A DNA stretch of 64,000 bases from an uncultured Finegoldia sp. (GTDB lineage: Bacteria; Bacillota; Clostridia; Tissierellales; Peptoniphilaceae), in the NCBI RefSeq assembly GCF_900766215.1, contig NZ_CAAFUQ010000095.1, forward strand, positions 1-64,000, read 5' to 3'. Of the stretch, positions 17,020-25,729 are shown one piece after another. Within the stretch, counting starts at the first letter, position 1, and each line of letters begins with the position of its first letter. The notes under the pieces were generated by a model. It did no database searches, was not told the origin of the DNA, and worked only from the letters and a program-made list of their open reading frames with translations. A program made the position numbers and the translations under genes.

Positions 17020-18410
17020 TGATAGAAAATCTTAGAAATAAATTTGTAGAAAATCCTGAAAGTTTAAGGGACTACTACAATGATTTGGATAAATTAATAG
17101 AATCAAAAAAAGATTTGAATGTATTCATAACTTACGACAAATCATTCGTTGACCAACAAGTTGAAAAGCTAATTGAAAAAGCAAACAACAACGAAAATTT
17201 GGGAAAAATGTTTGGTATTGCAGTTAGTGTTAAGGACAACATTAATGTAAAAGATTTGAAGATGACTTGTGGATCAAAAATGTTAGAAGATTATGTTTCA
17301 ATTTACGATGCTACTGTAATCAAAAAATTAAAAGAAGAAGACTGCGTTATAGTTGGAAAAGTTAATATGGATGAATTTGCAATGGGTTCTTCTTCTGAAA
17401 CAAGTTATTTTGGACCTACTAAAAATCCTGTGGACACAAAATTAATCCCAGGCGGTTCATCATCAGGATCAGCTGCTAGTGTCAAAGCTGAGATGGCTGT
17501 TGTAAGTTTGGGAACTGACACAGGTGGATCTAGTAGACAACCAGCATCTTGTTGTAATGTCGTTGGATTTATGCCAACTTATGGTTCGATTTCTAGATTC
17601 GGAGTTCAATCTATGGCAAATACTTTGGACGAAGTTGGGATATTATCAAATTCTGTTGAAGATATAATGGATACTTACAATGTAATTGCAGGTCACGATG
17701 ACAATGATATGACTACAATCCAATCTGAAGTAAATGTTCAAAAGAAAGATTATGATTTTAAAGGCAAAAAAATTGCCGTTGTTGATTTGAAAAAATACAG
17801 CAATGATGAAACAGTTATCAACGAATACAAAGAAATATTGGAAATTCTAAAAAATATGGGAGCAGATTTAGTAGAAATCGACTTCGAATATTTAAAATAC
17901 GCAAATGCTTTATACAACGTAATCGTAACTAGTGAAGTATCATCTAATATGTCAAGATTTGATGGAATTAGATATGGATATTTGACAGATGATTATGAAA
18001 ATACAAGAGATTTGTTCGTTAAAGTAAGAAGCGAAGGATTTGGCGAAGAAGTTAAGAGAAGAATAGCGATGGGAACTTTTTATCTAGCAAGTTCCAATGA
18101 CCAAAAAATTTACAAACAAGGTTTAAAAGTTAGAAATCTACTTTCACAAGAGTTCAAAAATATCTTCAAAGATTTTGATTTGATTGCTACACCTACAATG
18201 ACAAGCTTACCTTATGAATTAGACAGCAGAAAAGACGATCCATTGGCTGTGTACGATTCAGGTATTTTCAATGTAATTGTAAACTTGAGTGGATTGTGTG
18301 CTATTTCAATTCCTTACAAATCAGGAATATCAACTAGTTTGCAACTAATTGCAAATAGTCACGACGAAGAAAATTTATTGAATGCAGCTTTAGCGTTTGA
18401 AAGGAGATAG
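17019..18410 (+). CDS. gatA: Glu-tRNA(Gln) amidotransferase subunit A
   Basis: The 463-residue amidase-signature protein liberates ammonia from glutamine. The Ser-cisSer-Lys triad is visible: Lys in VSVKDNINV (about 73), GGSSSGSAASV, and the nucleophile in GTDTGGSSRQPA (about 172). It works with GatB and GatC to convert Glu-tRNA(Gln) to Gln-tRNA(Gln). Confidence 0.95.
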   Translation: MIENLRNKFVENPESLRDYYNDLDKLIESKKDLNVFITYDKSFVDQQVEKLIEKANNNENLGKMFGIAVSVKDNINVKDLKMTCGSKMLEDYVSIYDATVIKKLKEEDCVIVGKVNMDEFAMGSSSETSYFGPTKNPVDTKLIPGGSSSGSAASVKAEMAVVSLGTDTGGSSRQPASCCNVVGFMPTYGSISRFGVQSMANTLDEVGILSNSVEDIMDTYNVIAGHDDNDMTTIQSEVNVQKKDYDFKGKKIAVVDLKKYSNDETVINEYKEILEILKNMGADLVEIDFEYLKYANALYNVIVTSEVSSNMSRFDGIRYGYLTDDYENTRDLFVKVRSEGFGEEVKRRIAMGTFYLASSNDQKIYKQGLKVRNLLSQEFKNIFKDFDLIATPTMTSLPYELDSRKDDPLAVYDSGIFNVIVNLSGLCAISIPYKSGISTSLQLIANSHDEENLLNAALAFERR

Positions 18411-18411
18411 C

Positions 18412-19833
18412 ATGAACTTAAAAACACTTATAGGATTGGAAATTCACGTTGAATTATCAACTAAAACTAAAATGTTTTGTGGTTGTAAGAATGAATTTGG
18501 ACAAGTTCCAAACACAAATGTCTGCCCAATTTGTTTAGGTCATCCTGGAGCACTTCCTCACATGAACAAAGAAGCTTTAAGATACGCTATTATGGCTGGA
18601 CTTGCTTTTGATTGTGACATTGCTAATGAATTTAAGATGGACAGAAAAAAATACTTCTACCCAGATTTGGTTAAAGGATATCAAATCACACAAGAAGATC
18701 AACCACTTTGTAAAAATGGATATATAGAATTAAAATCATCAACTAAAGGTAAAAAAGTTAGAATTAGAAGAATTCACATAGAAGAAGATACAGGTAAATC
18801 AATTCACAACGAAAGTGGAAACACTTTAATGGATTATAACAGAGCGGGAGTTCCACTAATTGAAATAGTTAGTGAACCAGATATGAGCACTCCTGATGAA
18901 GCCAGAGAATTCTTAGAAACTTTAAGAGAAAGAATCAAATATTTGAAAATATCAGATGTTAAGATGAGCGAAGGATCATTGAGATGCGATGTTAATATCA
19001 ATGTCTACGATGAAGATTCTGATTTTAAAACTAAAATTTCTGAAATTAAGAACTTAAACTCATTCAAATCAGTTTCAAAAGCTTTGGTTTACGAACAAGA
19101 AAGACACATCCAATTGGCAAAAGAAAATAAAATCGGCGAAAAAGAAACTAGAAGATGGGATGAGGACACTCAAACTACAATAGTAATGAGACACAAAGAA
19201 GAAGGAAATGATTACAGATTCTCAGTTGAAGGAGATATTCCTAAAACTTTTGTGGAACAATCTTATATCGAAGAAATCAAAAAGAATTTGCCAGAACTTC
19301 CACAAATGCGTAAAGAAAGATTCATGAAAGAATACAAGATTGATGAATACGACGCAGATATTTTAACTAGAAACGGATATTTGGCTGACTACTATGAAAA
19401 AGTTGTAGAAATTTCAAACGATCCTGTTCAATCTTCAAATTGGTTATTGGGAGATGTTCTTCGTCAAGTAAACGAAAATGAAATTGAAGTAGAAGAAATG
19501 AATATGTCTGCTGAAAATTTGGCAAAATTGATTAAACTTTCTTCTGCTAAGAAAATAAATAATCAAACTGCAAAAAAAGTTTTGAGAGAAATGTTCAACG
19601 AAAACTTTGACCCAGAGGTTTATGTAAAAGAAAAAGGATTATTACAAGTTGATGACGATAATTTACTACAACAAATAGTGGATGAAGTCGTAGCAGAAAA
19701 TCCAGAATCTATCGAAAGTATTAGAAATGGTAAGGATCGTGCGATTGGTTTCTTAGTTGGCCAATGTATGAAGAAGTCAAAAGGCAAAGGAAATCCTCAA
19801 AAGTTCAACGAATTAATTAAAGAGAAAATCTAA
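18412..19833 (+). CDS. gatB: Glu/Asp-tRNA amidotransferase subunit B
   Basis: The 473-residue subunit binds and phosphorylates the misacylated tRNA. It shows IGLEIHVELSTKTKMFC, a four-cysteine zinc site (CGC...CPIC), the DYNRAGVPLIEIVSEPD motif and a C-terminal YqeY/GatB tail domain (about 330-470). I chose ATG 18412, one base after the gatA stop, because AAGGAG lies just before it; an upstream in-frame start would be internal to gatA. Confidence 0.96.
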   Translation: MNLKTLIGLEIHVELSTKTKMFCGCKNEFGQVPNTNVCPICLGHPGALPHMNKEALRYAIMAGLAFDCDIANEFKMDRKKYFYPDLVKGYQITQEDQPLCKNGYIELKSSTKGKKVRIRRIHIEEDTGKSIHNESGNTLMDYNRAGVPLIEIVSEPDMSTPDEAREFLETLRERIKYLKISDVKMSEGSLRCDVNINVYDEDSDFKTKISEIKNLNSFKSVSKALVYEQERHIQLAKENKIGEKETRRWDEDTQTTIVMRHKEEGNDYRFSVEGDIPKTFVEQSYIEEIKKNLPELPQMRKERFMKEYKIDEYDADILTRNGYLADYYEKVVEISNDPVQSSNWLLGDVLRQVNENEIEVEEMNMSAENLAKLIKLSSAKKINNQTAKKVLREMFNENFDPEVYVKEKGLLQVDDDNLLQQIVDEVVAENPESIESIRNGKDRAIGFLVGQCMKKSKGKGNPQKFNELIKEKI

Positions 19834-20435
19834 TGAAAAAAATATATTTATCTACAGGAAATAAAGGAAAAATTTCTGAAATAAAAGAAATACTTTCTGA
19901 TTTGAATTATGATGTGTATTCCAAATCTGAATTGGGTATAAATGAAGATGCAGTAGAAGATGCAGAAACATTGGAAAGCAATTCACTTATCAAAGCTAAA
20001 TTTCTAAAAAAATATACAGACGATATTGTAATGAGTGATGACACAGGACTATTTGTAAATTCTTTAGCTGGAAGACCTGGAGTATATTCTGCAAGATTTG
20101 CAGGCGATGAATGTGACGATAGTAAAAATCGTCAAAAACTTTTATCTGAATTGAAAGATAAAGAAGATAGAAGTGCTTATTTTGAAACTGTAATCACAAT
20201 TATAGATTCAAATGATGAAATTCATCAAGCTAAAGGCAGAGTAAATGGCAAGATTTTACTAGAAGAGTGTGGAGAACATGGTTTCGGATACGATAGTATT
20301 TTTGTTCCAGATGGTTACGATAAAAGTTTTGCACAAATGGAAGACAGTGAGAAAAACAAGATTAGTCACAGAAAAAGAGCTTTGGAAAATGCCAAAATCA
20401 TTTTGAAAGGTTTAAATGAAAGTAGCAATAATTAG
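19833..20435 (+). CDS. rdgB: XTP/dITP pyrophosphatase (RdgB/HAM1 family)
   Basis: The 200-residue housecleaning enzyme hydrolyses ITP, XTP and their deoxy forms to monophosphates. Family features are the start YLSTGNKGKISEIKEIL, the SDDTGLFVNSLAGRPGVYSARFAG core and the C-terminal FAQMEDSEKNKISHRKRAL. It shares one base with gatB and overlaps the next gene by twenty. Confidence 0.95.
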   Translation: MKKIYLSTGNKGKISEIKEILSDLNYDVYSKSELGINEDAVEDAETLESNSLIKAKFLKKYTDDIVMSDDTGLFVNSLAGRPGVYSARFAGDECDDSKNRQKLLSELKDKEDRSAYFETVITIIDSNDEIHQAKGRVNGKILLEECGEHGFGYDSIFVPDGYDKSFAQMEDSEKNKISHRKRALENAKIILKGLNESSNN

Positions 20436-20880
20436 TGATACACATAACAAAATCGCAAAAGTTTATGACTATTTATTTGACAAAGAAATTGACATCATCG
20501 TTCACTTAGGAGATGTGTGCGATGATGCAATTTTACTTGAAGAATTATTAAAAGTAGAAGTCATTTATGTAAAAGGAAATAACGATTTTTATGTTGCTGG
20601 TGGTGAATATGACAAGGTTATTAGGATTCCTAATAAAAATATTTTCATAACACACGGCCACAAGTACAATGTATCTTCAGGAGTGACAAGATTAGTCGAA
20701 AAAAGCAAATCATTAAATTGCCAAATGTGTTTGTATGGACATACGCATAGGTATTTTAATGAAAAAATTGATGGCGTTTGGGTTATCAATCCAGGATCTG
20801 TAACTTATCCAAGAGATGGACAAGCTGGATTTGTAATATACGATACAAATAATGAACAAATAGAAAGGATACTTTTATGA
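20416..20880 (+). CDS. Calcineurin-like phosphodiesterase, YfcE/MJ0936 family
   Basis: A 154-residue metallophosphoesterase. The metal ligands are visible in ISDTHNK, HLGDVCD, KGNND, FITHGH and LYGHTH, and the family tail is NPGSVTYPRDG. The physiological substrate is not known for this family, and coupling to rdgB is common in Firmicutes. The overlap with rdgB and a four-base overlap with folD indicate one operon. Confidence 0.93.
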   Translation: MKVAIISDTHNKIAKVYDYLFDKEIDIIVHLGDVCDDAILLEELLKVEVIYVKGNNDFYVAGGEYDKVIRIPNKNIFITHGHKYNVSSGVTRLVEKSKSLNCQMCLYGHTHRYFNEKIDGVWVINPGSVTYPRDGQAGFVIYDTNNEQIERILL

Positions 20881-21680
20881 ACGTATTAGATATTAAAGAA
20901 CTTAGAGAAGATTTAGGTAAAAGAATTATCGATGGTGTAGAAAAATTAGGCAGAGAAGTTAAGGTTGCAACTGTAAGAGTTGGCGAAAACGCAGGAGATA
21001 TTTCTTACGAAAAAGCTGTAAAAAACAACTGCGCTAAGTTGAACATAACTTGTGATCAAATAGTTTTAGAAGAAGGAGAAAATGAAAAATTAATCCAAAC
21101 TATTAAAGAACTAAATGAAACACACGACGGTATATTGATGTTTAGACCATTAAAAGATAAAAAATTGGAAAAAGAAATTCAATATATAATTGCACCAGAA
21201 AAAGATATTGATGCGATGGGAATGGTTAACTTAGGAAAAGTTTTGGCAGCAGAAGAAGACGCTTATTATCCAGCTACAGCAAGAGCTGTTGTTGAAATAG
21301 TTAAATACTACAACTTCGATGTTAAAAACGTGGTAATCGTAAACAGATCACTTGTTTTAGGTAAACCACTTTTCAATATGCTTATAAAAGAAAACAAAAC
21401 TGTTACAATGTGCCACTCTAGAACAGAAGACATCAAATCATTTACTAAAAATGCTGATTTGGTTGTAACTGCAGTTGGAAAAGCTAAAATGTTTGATGAT
21501 TCTTACTTTACTGAAAATTCTTATGTAGTAGATGTTGGAGTTAGCTTGGATGAAAACGGAAAATTATCAGGCGATGTTAATCCAGAAGTTAACGTAAAAG
21601 TATTGGCAAATAGCGTTGGAAAAATCACAACAAGAGTATTGTTGTTGCAAATGGTTGAAGGCGCTTTGAATAGACAATAA
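20877..21680 (+). CDS. folD: Methylenetetrahydrofolate dehydrogenase/cyclohydrolase (FolD), divergent
   Basis: The 267-residue protein keeps the FolD order: an N-terminal catalytic lobe and a Rossmann lobe with VIVNRSLVLGKPLFNMLI and VVDVGVS. It would interconvert methylene-, methenyl- and formyl-tetrahydrofolate. It is divergent: the usual YxxxK reads SYEKAVK (lysines at +2 and +5), the PCTP motif reads YYPATA, and KDVDG reads KDIDAMG. Some clostridial FolD proteins share such changes, so activity is likely but the cofactor and cyclohydrolase step deserve care. A terminator follows. Confidence 0.85.
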   Translation: MNVLDIKELREDLGKRIIDGVEKLGREVKVATVRVGENAGDISYEKAVKNNCAKLNITCDQIVLEEGENEKLIQTIKELNETHDGILMFRPLKDKKLEKEIQYIIAPEKDIDAMGMVNLGKVLAAEEDAYYPATARAVVEIVKYYNFDVKNVVIVNRSLVLGKPLFNMLIKENKTVTMCHSRTEDIKSFTKNADLVVTAVGKAKMFDDSYFTENSYVVDVGVSLDENGKLSGDVNPEVNVKVLANSVGKITTRVLLLQMVEGALNRQ

Positions 21681-21692
21681 TTTTTATTTCAG

Positions 21693-21729
21693 AAACCTCT
21701 TTATCTTAATTGATGAAGAGGTTTTTTGA
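21693..21729 (+). terminator. Terminator after folD
   Basis: A 9-bp stem (21693-21701 with 21716-21724) is followed by a T run. The T run carries the -35 of the next promoter. Confidence 0.8.
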
Positions 21730-21754
21730 TTGCAATAAACTAAAAGTGTATAAT
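21726..21754 (+). promoter_or_regulatory. Promoter of the mocA-yqeB-xdhC operon
   Basis: TTGATT (21726-21731), a 17-base spacer and TATAAT (21749-21754) form a good promoter. The -35 is built from the end of the folD terminator. Confidence 0.65.
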
Positions 21755-21770
21755 AGATTAGGTGATAATT

Positions 21771-22355
21771 TTGAAAATAGGCGCAGTAATAATGGCAAGT
21801 GGTTTGTCGAAGAGAATGAAAACTGACAAATTAATGCTACAATATAATGATAAATTTGTTTTTGAATATATTATTGATTTGGTAGCAAAATCAAACTTTT
21901 ATGATAGAATTGTGATTACAAACAATTCTACGATAATAGAATATTGTAACAAGATAGGGATCAAAACGCTTAATAATCCTAAAAATGAAAATGGACAAAG
22001 CGAATCAATCAAATTAGGGGTCAAATATTTTAAAGAAATGGATGGTATTTGTTTCCTAGTTTCTGACCAGCCGTTATTAACAGAAATTTCAATAGAAAAA
22101 TTAATTAATTCATTTGAGAAAGATAAAATTTGTCAACTGAAGTTCAAGGACAAAGTAGGAAATCCCGTAATTTTCTCAAATAAATTTTTCAATCAATTAT
22201 TATCACTTAAATACGACGAAAAAGGTTCTGTAGTTAAGAACAAGAATTTTAATGATGTAAAATATGTAGATGTTGATTTCGAAAGAGAATTAATGGATAT
22301 AGATACAAACGATGATTATGAAAGGATTTTAAATGCAGAAAATTTGTTTGATTAG
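21771..22355 (+). CDS. MobA-like nucleotidyltransferase (MocA type, molybdopterin cytidylyl-/guanylyltransferase)
   Basis: About 194 residues with a nucleotidyltransferase fold: the N-terminal MASGLSKRMKTDKLML loop binds NTP, FLVSDQPLL supplies the metal Asp, and KDKVGNPVIFS follows. MocA-type enzymes attach CMP to the molybdenum cofactor of xanthine dehydrogenase-type hydroxylases. I chose the TTG at 21771, six bases after AGGTG; the GTG nine bases earlier lies inside that site. It overlaps the next gene by 23 bases. The two downstream genes support a role in molybdenum hydroxylase maturation. Confidence 0.8.
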   Translation: MKIGAVIMASGLSKRMKTDKLMLQYNDKFVFEYIIDLVAKSNFYDRIVITNNSTIIEYCNKIGIKTLNNPKNENGQSESIKLGVKYFKEMDGICFLVSDQPLLTEISIEKLINSFEKDKICQLKFKDKVGNPVIFSNKFFNQLLSLKYDEKGSVVKNKNFNDVKYVDVDFERELMDIDTNDDYERILNAENLFD

Positions 22356-23145
22356 AGGCGCAGGTGATATCGCAACTGGTACAATTCAAAAACTTGTTCA
22401 CGCTGGGTTCAAATGCGTTGTTACTGAAGTTTCAAATCCAAGTAGTATCAGAAGAAAAGTATCACTTTCTGAGGCAGTTTACGATAAAAAAACAACTGTT
22501 GAAGATATAGAAGCTGTTTTGTGTGAAAACTTGGATGAAATTGACGAATACATAGAACAATACAATCCTGTGATAATAGTTGACCCAAAACTTACGATAT
22601 TGGATAAGAAGAAATTCGATGTCGTGGTGGATGCTATATTAGCGAAGAAAAATACTGGACTTAAAAAAGGTATGGCAGACATTACCATAGCTTTGGGCCC
22701 TGGTTTTGAAGCAGGCGTTGATTGCGATATTGTGATTGAAACGATGAGAGGTCATGATTTGGCAAGGATTATCGAACAAGGCTTTGCAAAGAAAAATACA
22801 AAAGTTCCAGGAATTATCAATGGATATTCAAGTGAAAGAGTAATATACTCTGATTGTAATGGACAATTTACACATATTAAAAGTATTTCAGATATTGTTA
22901 ATAAGGAAGAGATTATAGCAAAAGTCGGAGATAATTATATAAAAGCGACTTTAGATGGCGTTATACGCGGAATGATTAGAGATAATTTTGAGGTCAAAAA
23001 AGGACATAAAATAATCGATATTGATCCAAGATATGAAGAAGTAGAAAATTGCTTTACAATTAGCGATAAAGCAAGAGCAATTGGTGGGGCAGTTTTGGAA
23101 GCGATTATGATGTTAGAAAACAGGAGAGAAAAGAATGCAAAATGA
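22333..23145 (+). CDS. yqeB: YqeB/EF2563-type selenium-dependent molybdenum hydroxylase accessory protein
   Basis: The 270-residue protein starts with a Rossmann-like LIRGAGDIATGTIQKLVHAG and contains the family core IVDPKLTILDKKKFDVVVDA and GMADITIALGPGFEAGVDC. Members occur with genes for selenium-dependent molybdenum hydroxylases and are thought to take part in maturing the labile-selenium cofactor; the exact reaction is not established. It is flanked by mocA-like and xdhC genes, as expected, but no hydroxylase or selD gene is in the window. Confidence 0.82.
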   Translation: MQKICLIRGAGDIATGTIQKLVHAGFKCVVTEVSNPSSIRRKVSLSEAVYDKKTTVEDIEAVLCENLDEIDEYIEQYNPVIIVDPKLTILDKKKFDVVVDAILAKKNTGLKKGMADITIALGPGFEAGVDCDIVIETMRGHDLARIIEQGFAKKNTKVPGIINGYSSERVIYSDCNGQFTHIKSISDIVNKEEIIAKVGDNYIKATLDGVIRGMIRDNFEVKKGHKIIDIDPRYEEVENCFTISDKARAIGGAVLEAIMMLENRREKNAK

Positions 23146-23905
23146 TGTTTTGTTAGAAATGTACAAGTCTTTAGAAGATGGATATAAATGTATGATGGTG
23201 ACATTGTTTAAAAATAGAGGATCAGTTCCTGGTAAACAAGGAAACATTATGGCTGTTCGTGAAGACGGAAAAACTTTTGGAACTGTAGGAGGTGGTGCTA
23301 TCGAACACCAAGTAATCAAAGATTCTATCGAAAACTTAAAAAAAGATAGTGACTTCGAATTTGATTATGTTCTTAATGAGGGAGAAAAAGTAAGTATGAG
23401 TTGTGGAGGTAGGGCTAGTGGATTTGGTAAAGTGTTTTTTCCTAAACCAACTTTGATTATTTTTGGAGCTGGTCACTGTTCTCAAAAACTAGCCAGAATT
23501 GCAACTTTAACAAATTTTGAAGTTATAGTTGTTGATGATAGGGACGATTTCATATACAATGAAGATTTTTCAAATATTAAACAGTACATTAACAAAGAAA
23601 TAGCAGATTCTATTAAAGAATTGAGATTTACTCCAGATACTTTTATAATTTCTGCAACAAGAGATCATAAACACGATGAGGAGGTAGCATTTAATATATT
23701 GGACAAACCTCACAAGTATTTCGGAATGCTTGGTTCTAGAAAAAAGGCAGAAACTTTAAAACACAATTTGATTGAGAGAAATGTCGACAAAAATCTTGTG
23801 GAGAGTATAAATGTTCCTGTAGGATTGGATATTGACGATGGCTCTGTTGAAGAGATAGCTATTTCAATAATATCTCAGATTTTAAAAGTTAAAAATAATA
23901 AATAA
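23135..23905 (+). CDS. xdhC: XdhC/CoxI family molybdenum cofactor insertion protein
   Basis: The 256-residue protein has an N-terminal XdhC/CoxI domain (VTLFKNRGSVPGKQGNIMAV, GTVGGGAIEHQV, MSCGG) and a C-terminal Rossmann domain (LIIFGAGHCSQKLARIA, FGMLGSRKKAE). XdhC binds sulfurated molybdenum cofactor and hands it to the hydroxylase. AGGAGA precedes the ATG inside the end of yqeB. The operon ends at the strong bidirectional terminator at 23909. Confidence 0.9.
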   Translation: MQNDVLLEMYKSLEDGYKCMMVTLFKNRGSVPGKQGNIMAVREDGKTFGTVGGGAIEHQVIKDSIENLKKDSDFEFDYVLNEGEKVSMSCGGRASGFGKVFFPKPTLIIFGAGHCSQKLARIATLTNFEVIVVDDRDDFIYNEDFSNIKQYINKEIADSIKELRFTPDTFIISATRDHKHDEEVAFNILDKPHKYFGMLGSRKKAETLKHNLIERNVDKNLVESINVPVGLDIDDGSVEEIAISIISQILKVKNNK

Positions 23906-23908
23906 ACT

Positions 23909-23955
23909 ACAACAAGAATGAACTTTGACTATAGTTCATTCTTGTTGTTTTTTTG
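23909..23955. terminator. Strong bidirectional terminator, xdhC and Fur-family gene
   Basis: A perfect 15-bp stem (23909-23923 with 23934-23948) around a 10-base loop is followed by T7. The stop codon and last sense codons of the convergent Fur-family gene are within the loop and stem. Confidence 0.9.
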
Positions 23956-24369
23956 TGTTTTATTTTTCTTTTGACAATCAGGACACATCCCCCTAAATTC
24001 AAGAGAATGGGAATCTATAACAAAGCCTGTTTTGTCCTCTAAATCAATTTCAATTTTTTCGATTGGACAGTTGTCAATTGGAATGATTTTTCCGCAAGAT
24101 TCACAAATTATACTGTGTTTATGTTTTTTGCCTTTTAATCTGTAATATGAAATGCCGTCGATTTCACAAACAACTTCAACTATTTCTTTATTTTTTAATA
24201 TTTTTAAATTTCTGTAAATCGTAGACAGATTGGAGTCTTCTTTTTTCTTGAAAATCTCATACAAATCTTCTGCAGAGATAGGATGCTCAGATTTTTCTAA
24301 AATCGATATTATAAGCTTTCTTGCTTTTGTGACTTTCAAACCATTTTGTAATAAGATTTCGTTTTTCAT
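23929..24369 (-). CDS. Fur-family metalloregulator (Fur/Zur/PerR type)
   Basis: The 146-residue protein has an N-terminal winged helix (GLKVTKARKLIISILEKSEH, then STIYRNLKIL) and a C-terminal metal-binding dimerisation domain. Two cysteine pairs (CESC and CPDC) form a structural zinc site, and HKHSIICESCG supplies regulatory ligands. Sequence alone does not tell whether the signal is iron, zinc or peroxide. Its 3' end lies inside the shared terminator. The lysine/asparagine-rich tail after CPDC is short and probably disordered. Confidence 0.92.
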   Translation of the reverse strand: MKNEILLQNGLKVTKARKLIISILEKSEHPISAEDLYEIFKKKEDSNLSTIYRNLKILKNKEIVEVVCEIDGISYYRLKGKKHKHSIICESCGKIIPIDNCPIEKIEIDLEDKTGFVIDSHSLEFRGMCPDCQKKNKTQKNNKNEL

Positions 24370-24496
24370 ATTATCACCTATAATTATTATATCATTTTAT
24401 TATGAAATATTTTAGAACTATTTAAAATTTGAAATCGAAAGAATGCTACAATTTGTCAACTTTTTCGTCATTTATATCTAAAAATTCGAAAATTAG

Positions 24497-24505
24497 TGGT
24501 ATAAT
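24497..24505 (+). promoter_or_regulatory. Extended -10 promoter of the glycan operon
   Basis: TGGTATAAT, an extended -10, lies about 30 bases before the first glycan gene. No convincing -35 is seen. Similar TGGTATA boxes recur at 32785, 32988 and 62395. Confidence 0.6.
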
Positions 24506-24535
24506 ATATAGTTAGTGAAATAAGGAGAGTTGTTT

Positions 24536-25729
24536 ATGAATATTTTATTTTCACCACCTGATATTTCTGATAAAGAAATAGAAGAAGTGGTAGACGCATT
24601 GAAATCTGGTTGGATTACAACTGGACCGAAAACTAAACTATTAGAAAAAAATTTACAAGAATATACACAATCAAAAAAGACTTGTTGTTTTAATTCAGCA
24701 ACGGCAGCATTAGAATGTGCACTTAGAATTTTAGGTGTAAATGGCAAAAAGGATGAATGTATTACATCAGCCTACACTTATACAGCAAGTTGTTCTGTAA
24801 TAGATCATTTGGACGCTACTATCAAATTGGTAGATGTTCAAAAAGATTCATATTTTATGGATTATGACAGATTATACGATTCAATAAATGAAAATACAAA
24901 GGCGATAATTCCTGTTGATATTGCAGGAGTTCCTGTCGATTACGATAAAATTTACGAAATAATTGAAGCAAAAAAATCAATATTCAAACCTTCAAATGAA
25001 ATCCAAGAATCTTTGGGAAGAGTTGCTTTGATTTCTGACAGTGCTCACGCATTGGGTTCAACTTACAAGGGCAAAAAAATTGGTTCTTTCCAAGATATTG
25101 CATCATTTTCATTCCACGCTGTTAAAAACTTTACGACAGCAGAAGGTGGAATGCTTGCCATCAATATTGGTGATGTAGACAAGATATACAATGATTTGCA
25201 ATTGTTCTCTTTACATGGTCAAAACAAAGATGCATTAGCTAAAACAAAATTAGGTGCATGGGAATACGACATTAAAGGACTTTACTACAAGTACAATATG
25301 CCTGATATTTTGGCTGCTATCGGACTTGCACAATTAGAAAGATACGATGATTTGTTAGCAAGAAGAAAAGAAATAATCAAAATGTATAACGATGGTTTTG
25401 ATAATACATCAATTAGTTATTTGAATCATTTTGGAAAAGATTATACAAGTAATGGTCATTTGTATTTAACAAGAGTTGAAGGTATCGACGAAGAAAAACG
25501 TAACGATATAATCGTTAAGATGGCAGAAAAAGGTATTGCTACGAACGTTCACTACAAGCCAATCGCGATGATGACTGGATACAAAAATTTAGGATTTGAC
25601 ATAAAAGATTATCCTAATACTTTTAAACAATACAAAAACGAAATAACATTGCCTCTACACACATTGCTATCAGATGATGAAGTAGCTTATGTTATCGAAA
25701 CTTACAAGGATATAGTTAGTGGTAAATAA
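24536..25729 (+). CDS. DegT/DnrJ/EryC1 sugar aminotransferase (first of two)
   Basis: The 397-residue PLP-dependent enzyme aminates a keto-sugar nucleotide. The fold is recognised from SGWITTGPKTKLLEKNL at the N terminus and FHAVKNFTTAEGGML with the PLP lysine near residue 199. It resembles 4-keto-6-deoxy-sugar aminotransferases of the PglE/perosamine-synthase type. No 4,6-dehydratase is in this operon, so its keto substrate must be made elsewhere or be the intermediate of the Wbp pathway downstream. I chose ATG 24536, six bases after AAGGAGAG, over an in-frame TTG six bases upstream. Confidence 0.88.
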   Translation: MNILFSPPDISDKEIEEVVDALKSGWITTGPKTKLLEKNLQEYTQSKKTCCFNSATAALECALRILGVNGKKDECITSAYTYTASCSVIDHLDATIKLVDVQKDSYFMDYDRLYDSINENTKAIIPVDIAGVPVDYDKIYEIIEAKKSIFKPSNEIQESLGRVALISDSAHALGSTYKGKKIGSFQDIASFSFHAVKNFTTAEGGMLAINIGDVDKIYNDLQLFSLHGQNKDALAKTKLGAWEYDIKGLYYKYNMPDILAAIGLAQLERYDDLLARRKEIIKMYNDGFDNTSISYLNHFGKDYTSNGHLYLTRVEGIDEEKRNDIIVKMAEKGIATNVHYKPIAMMTGYKNLGFDIKDYPNTFKQYKNEITLPLHTLLSDDEVAYVIETYKDIVSGK

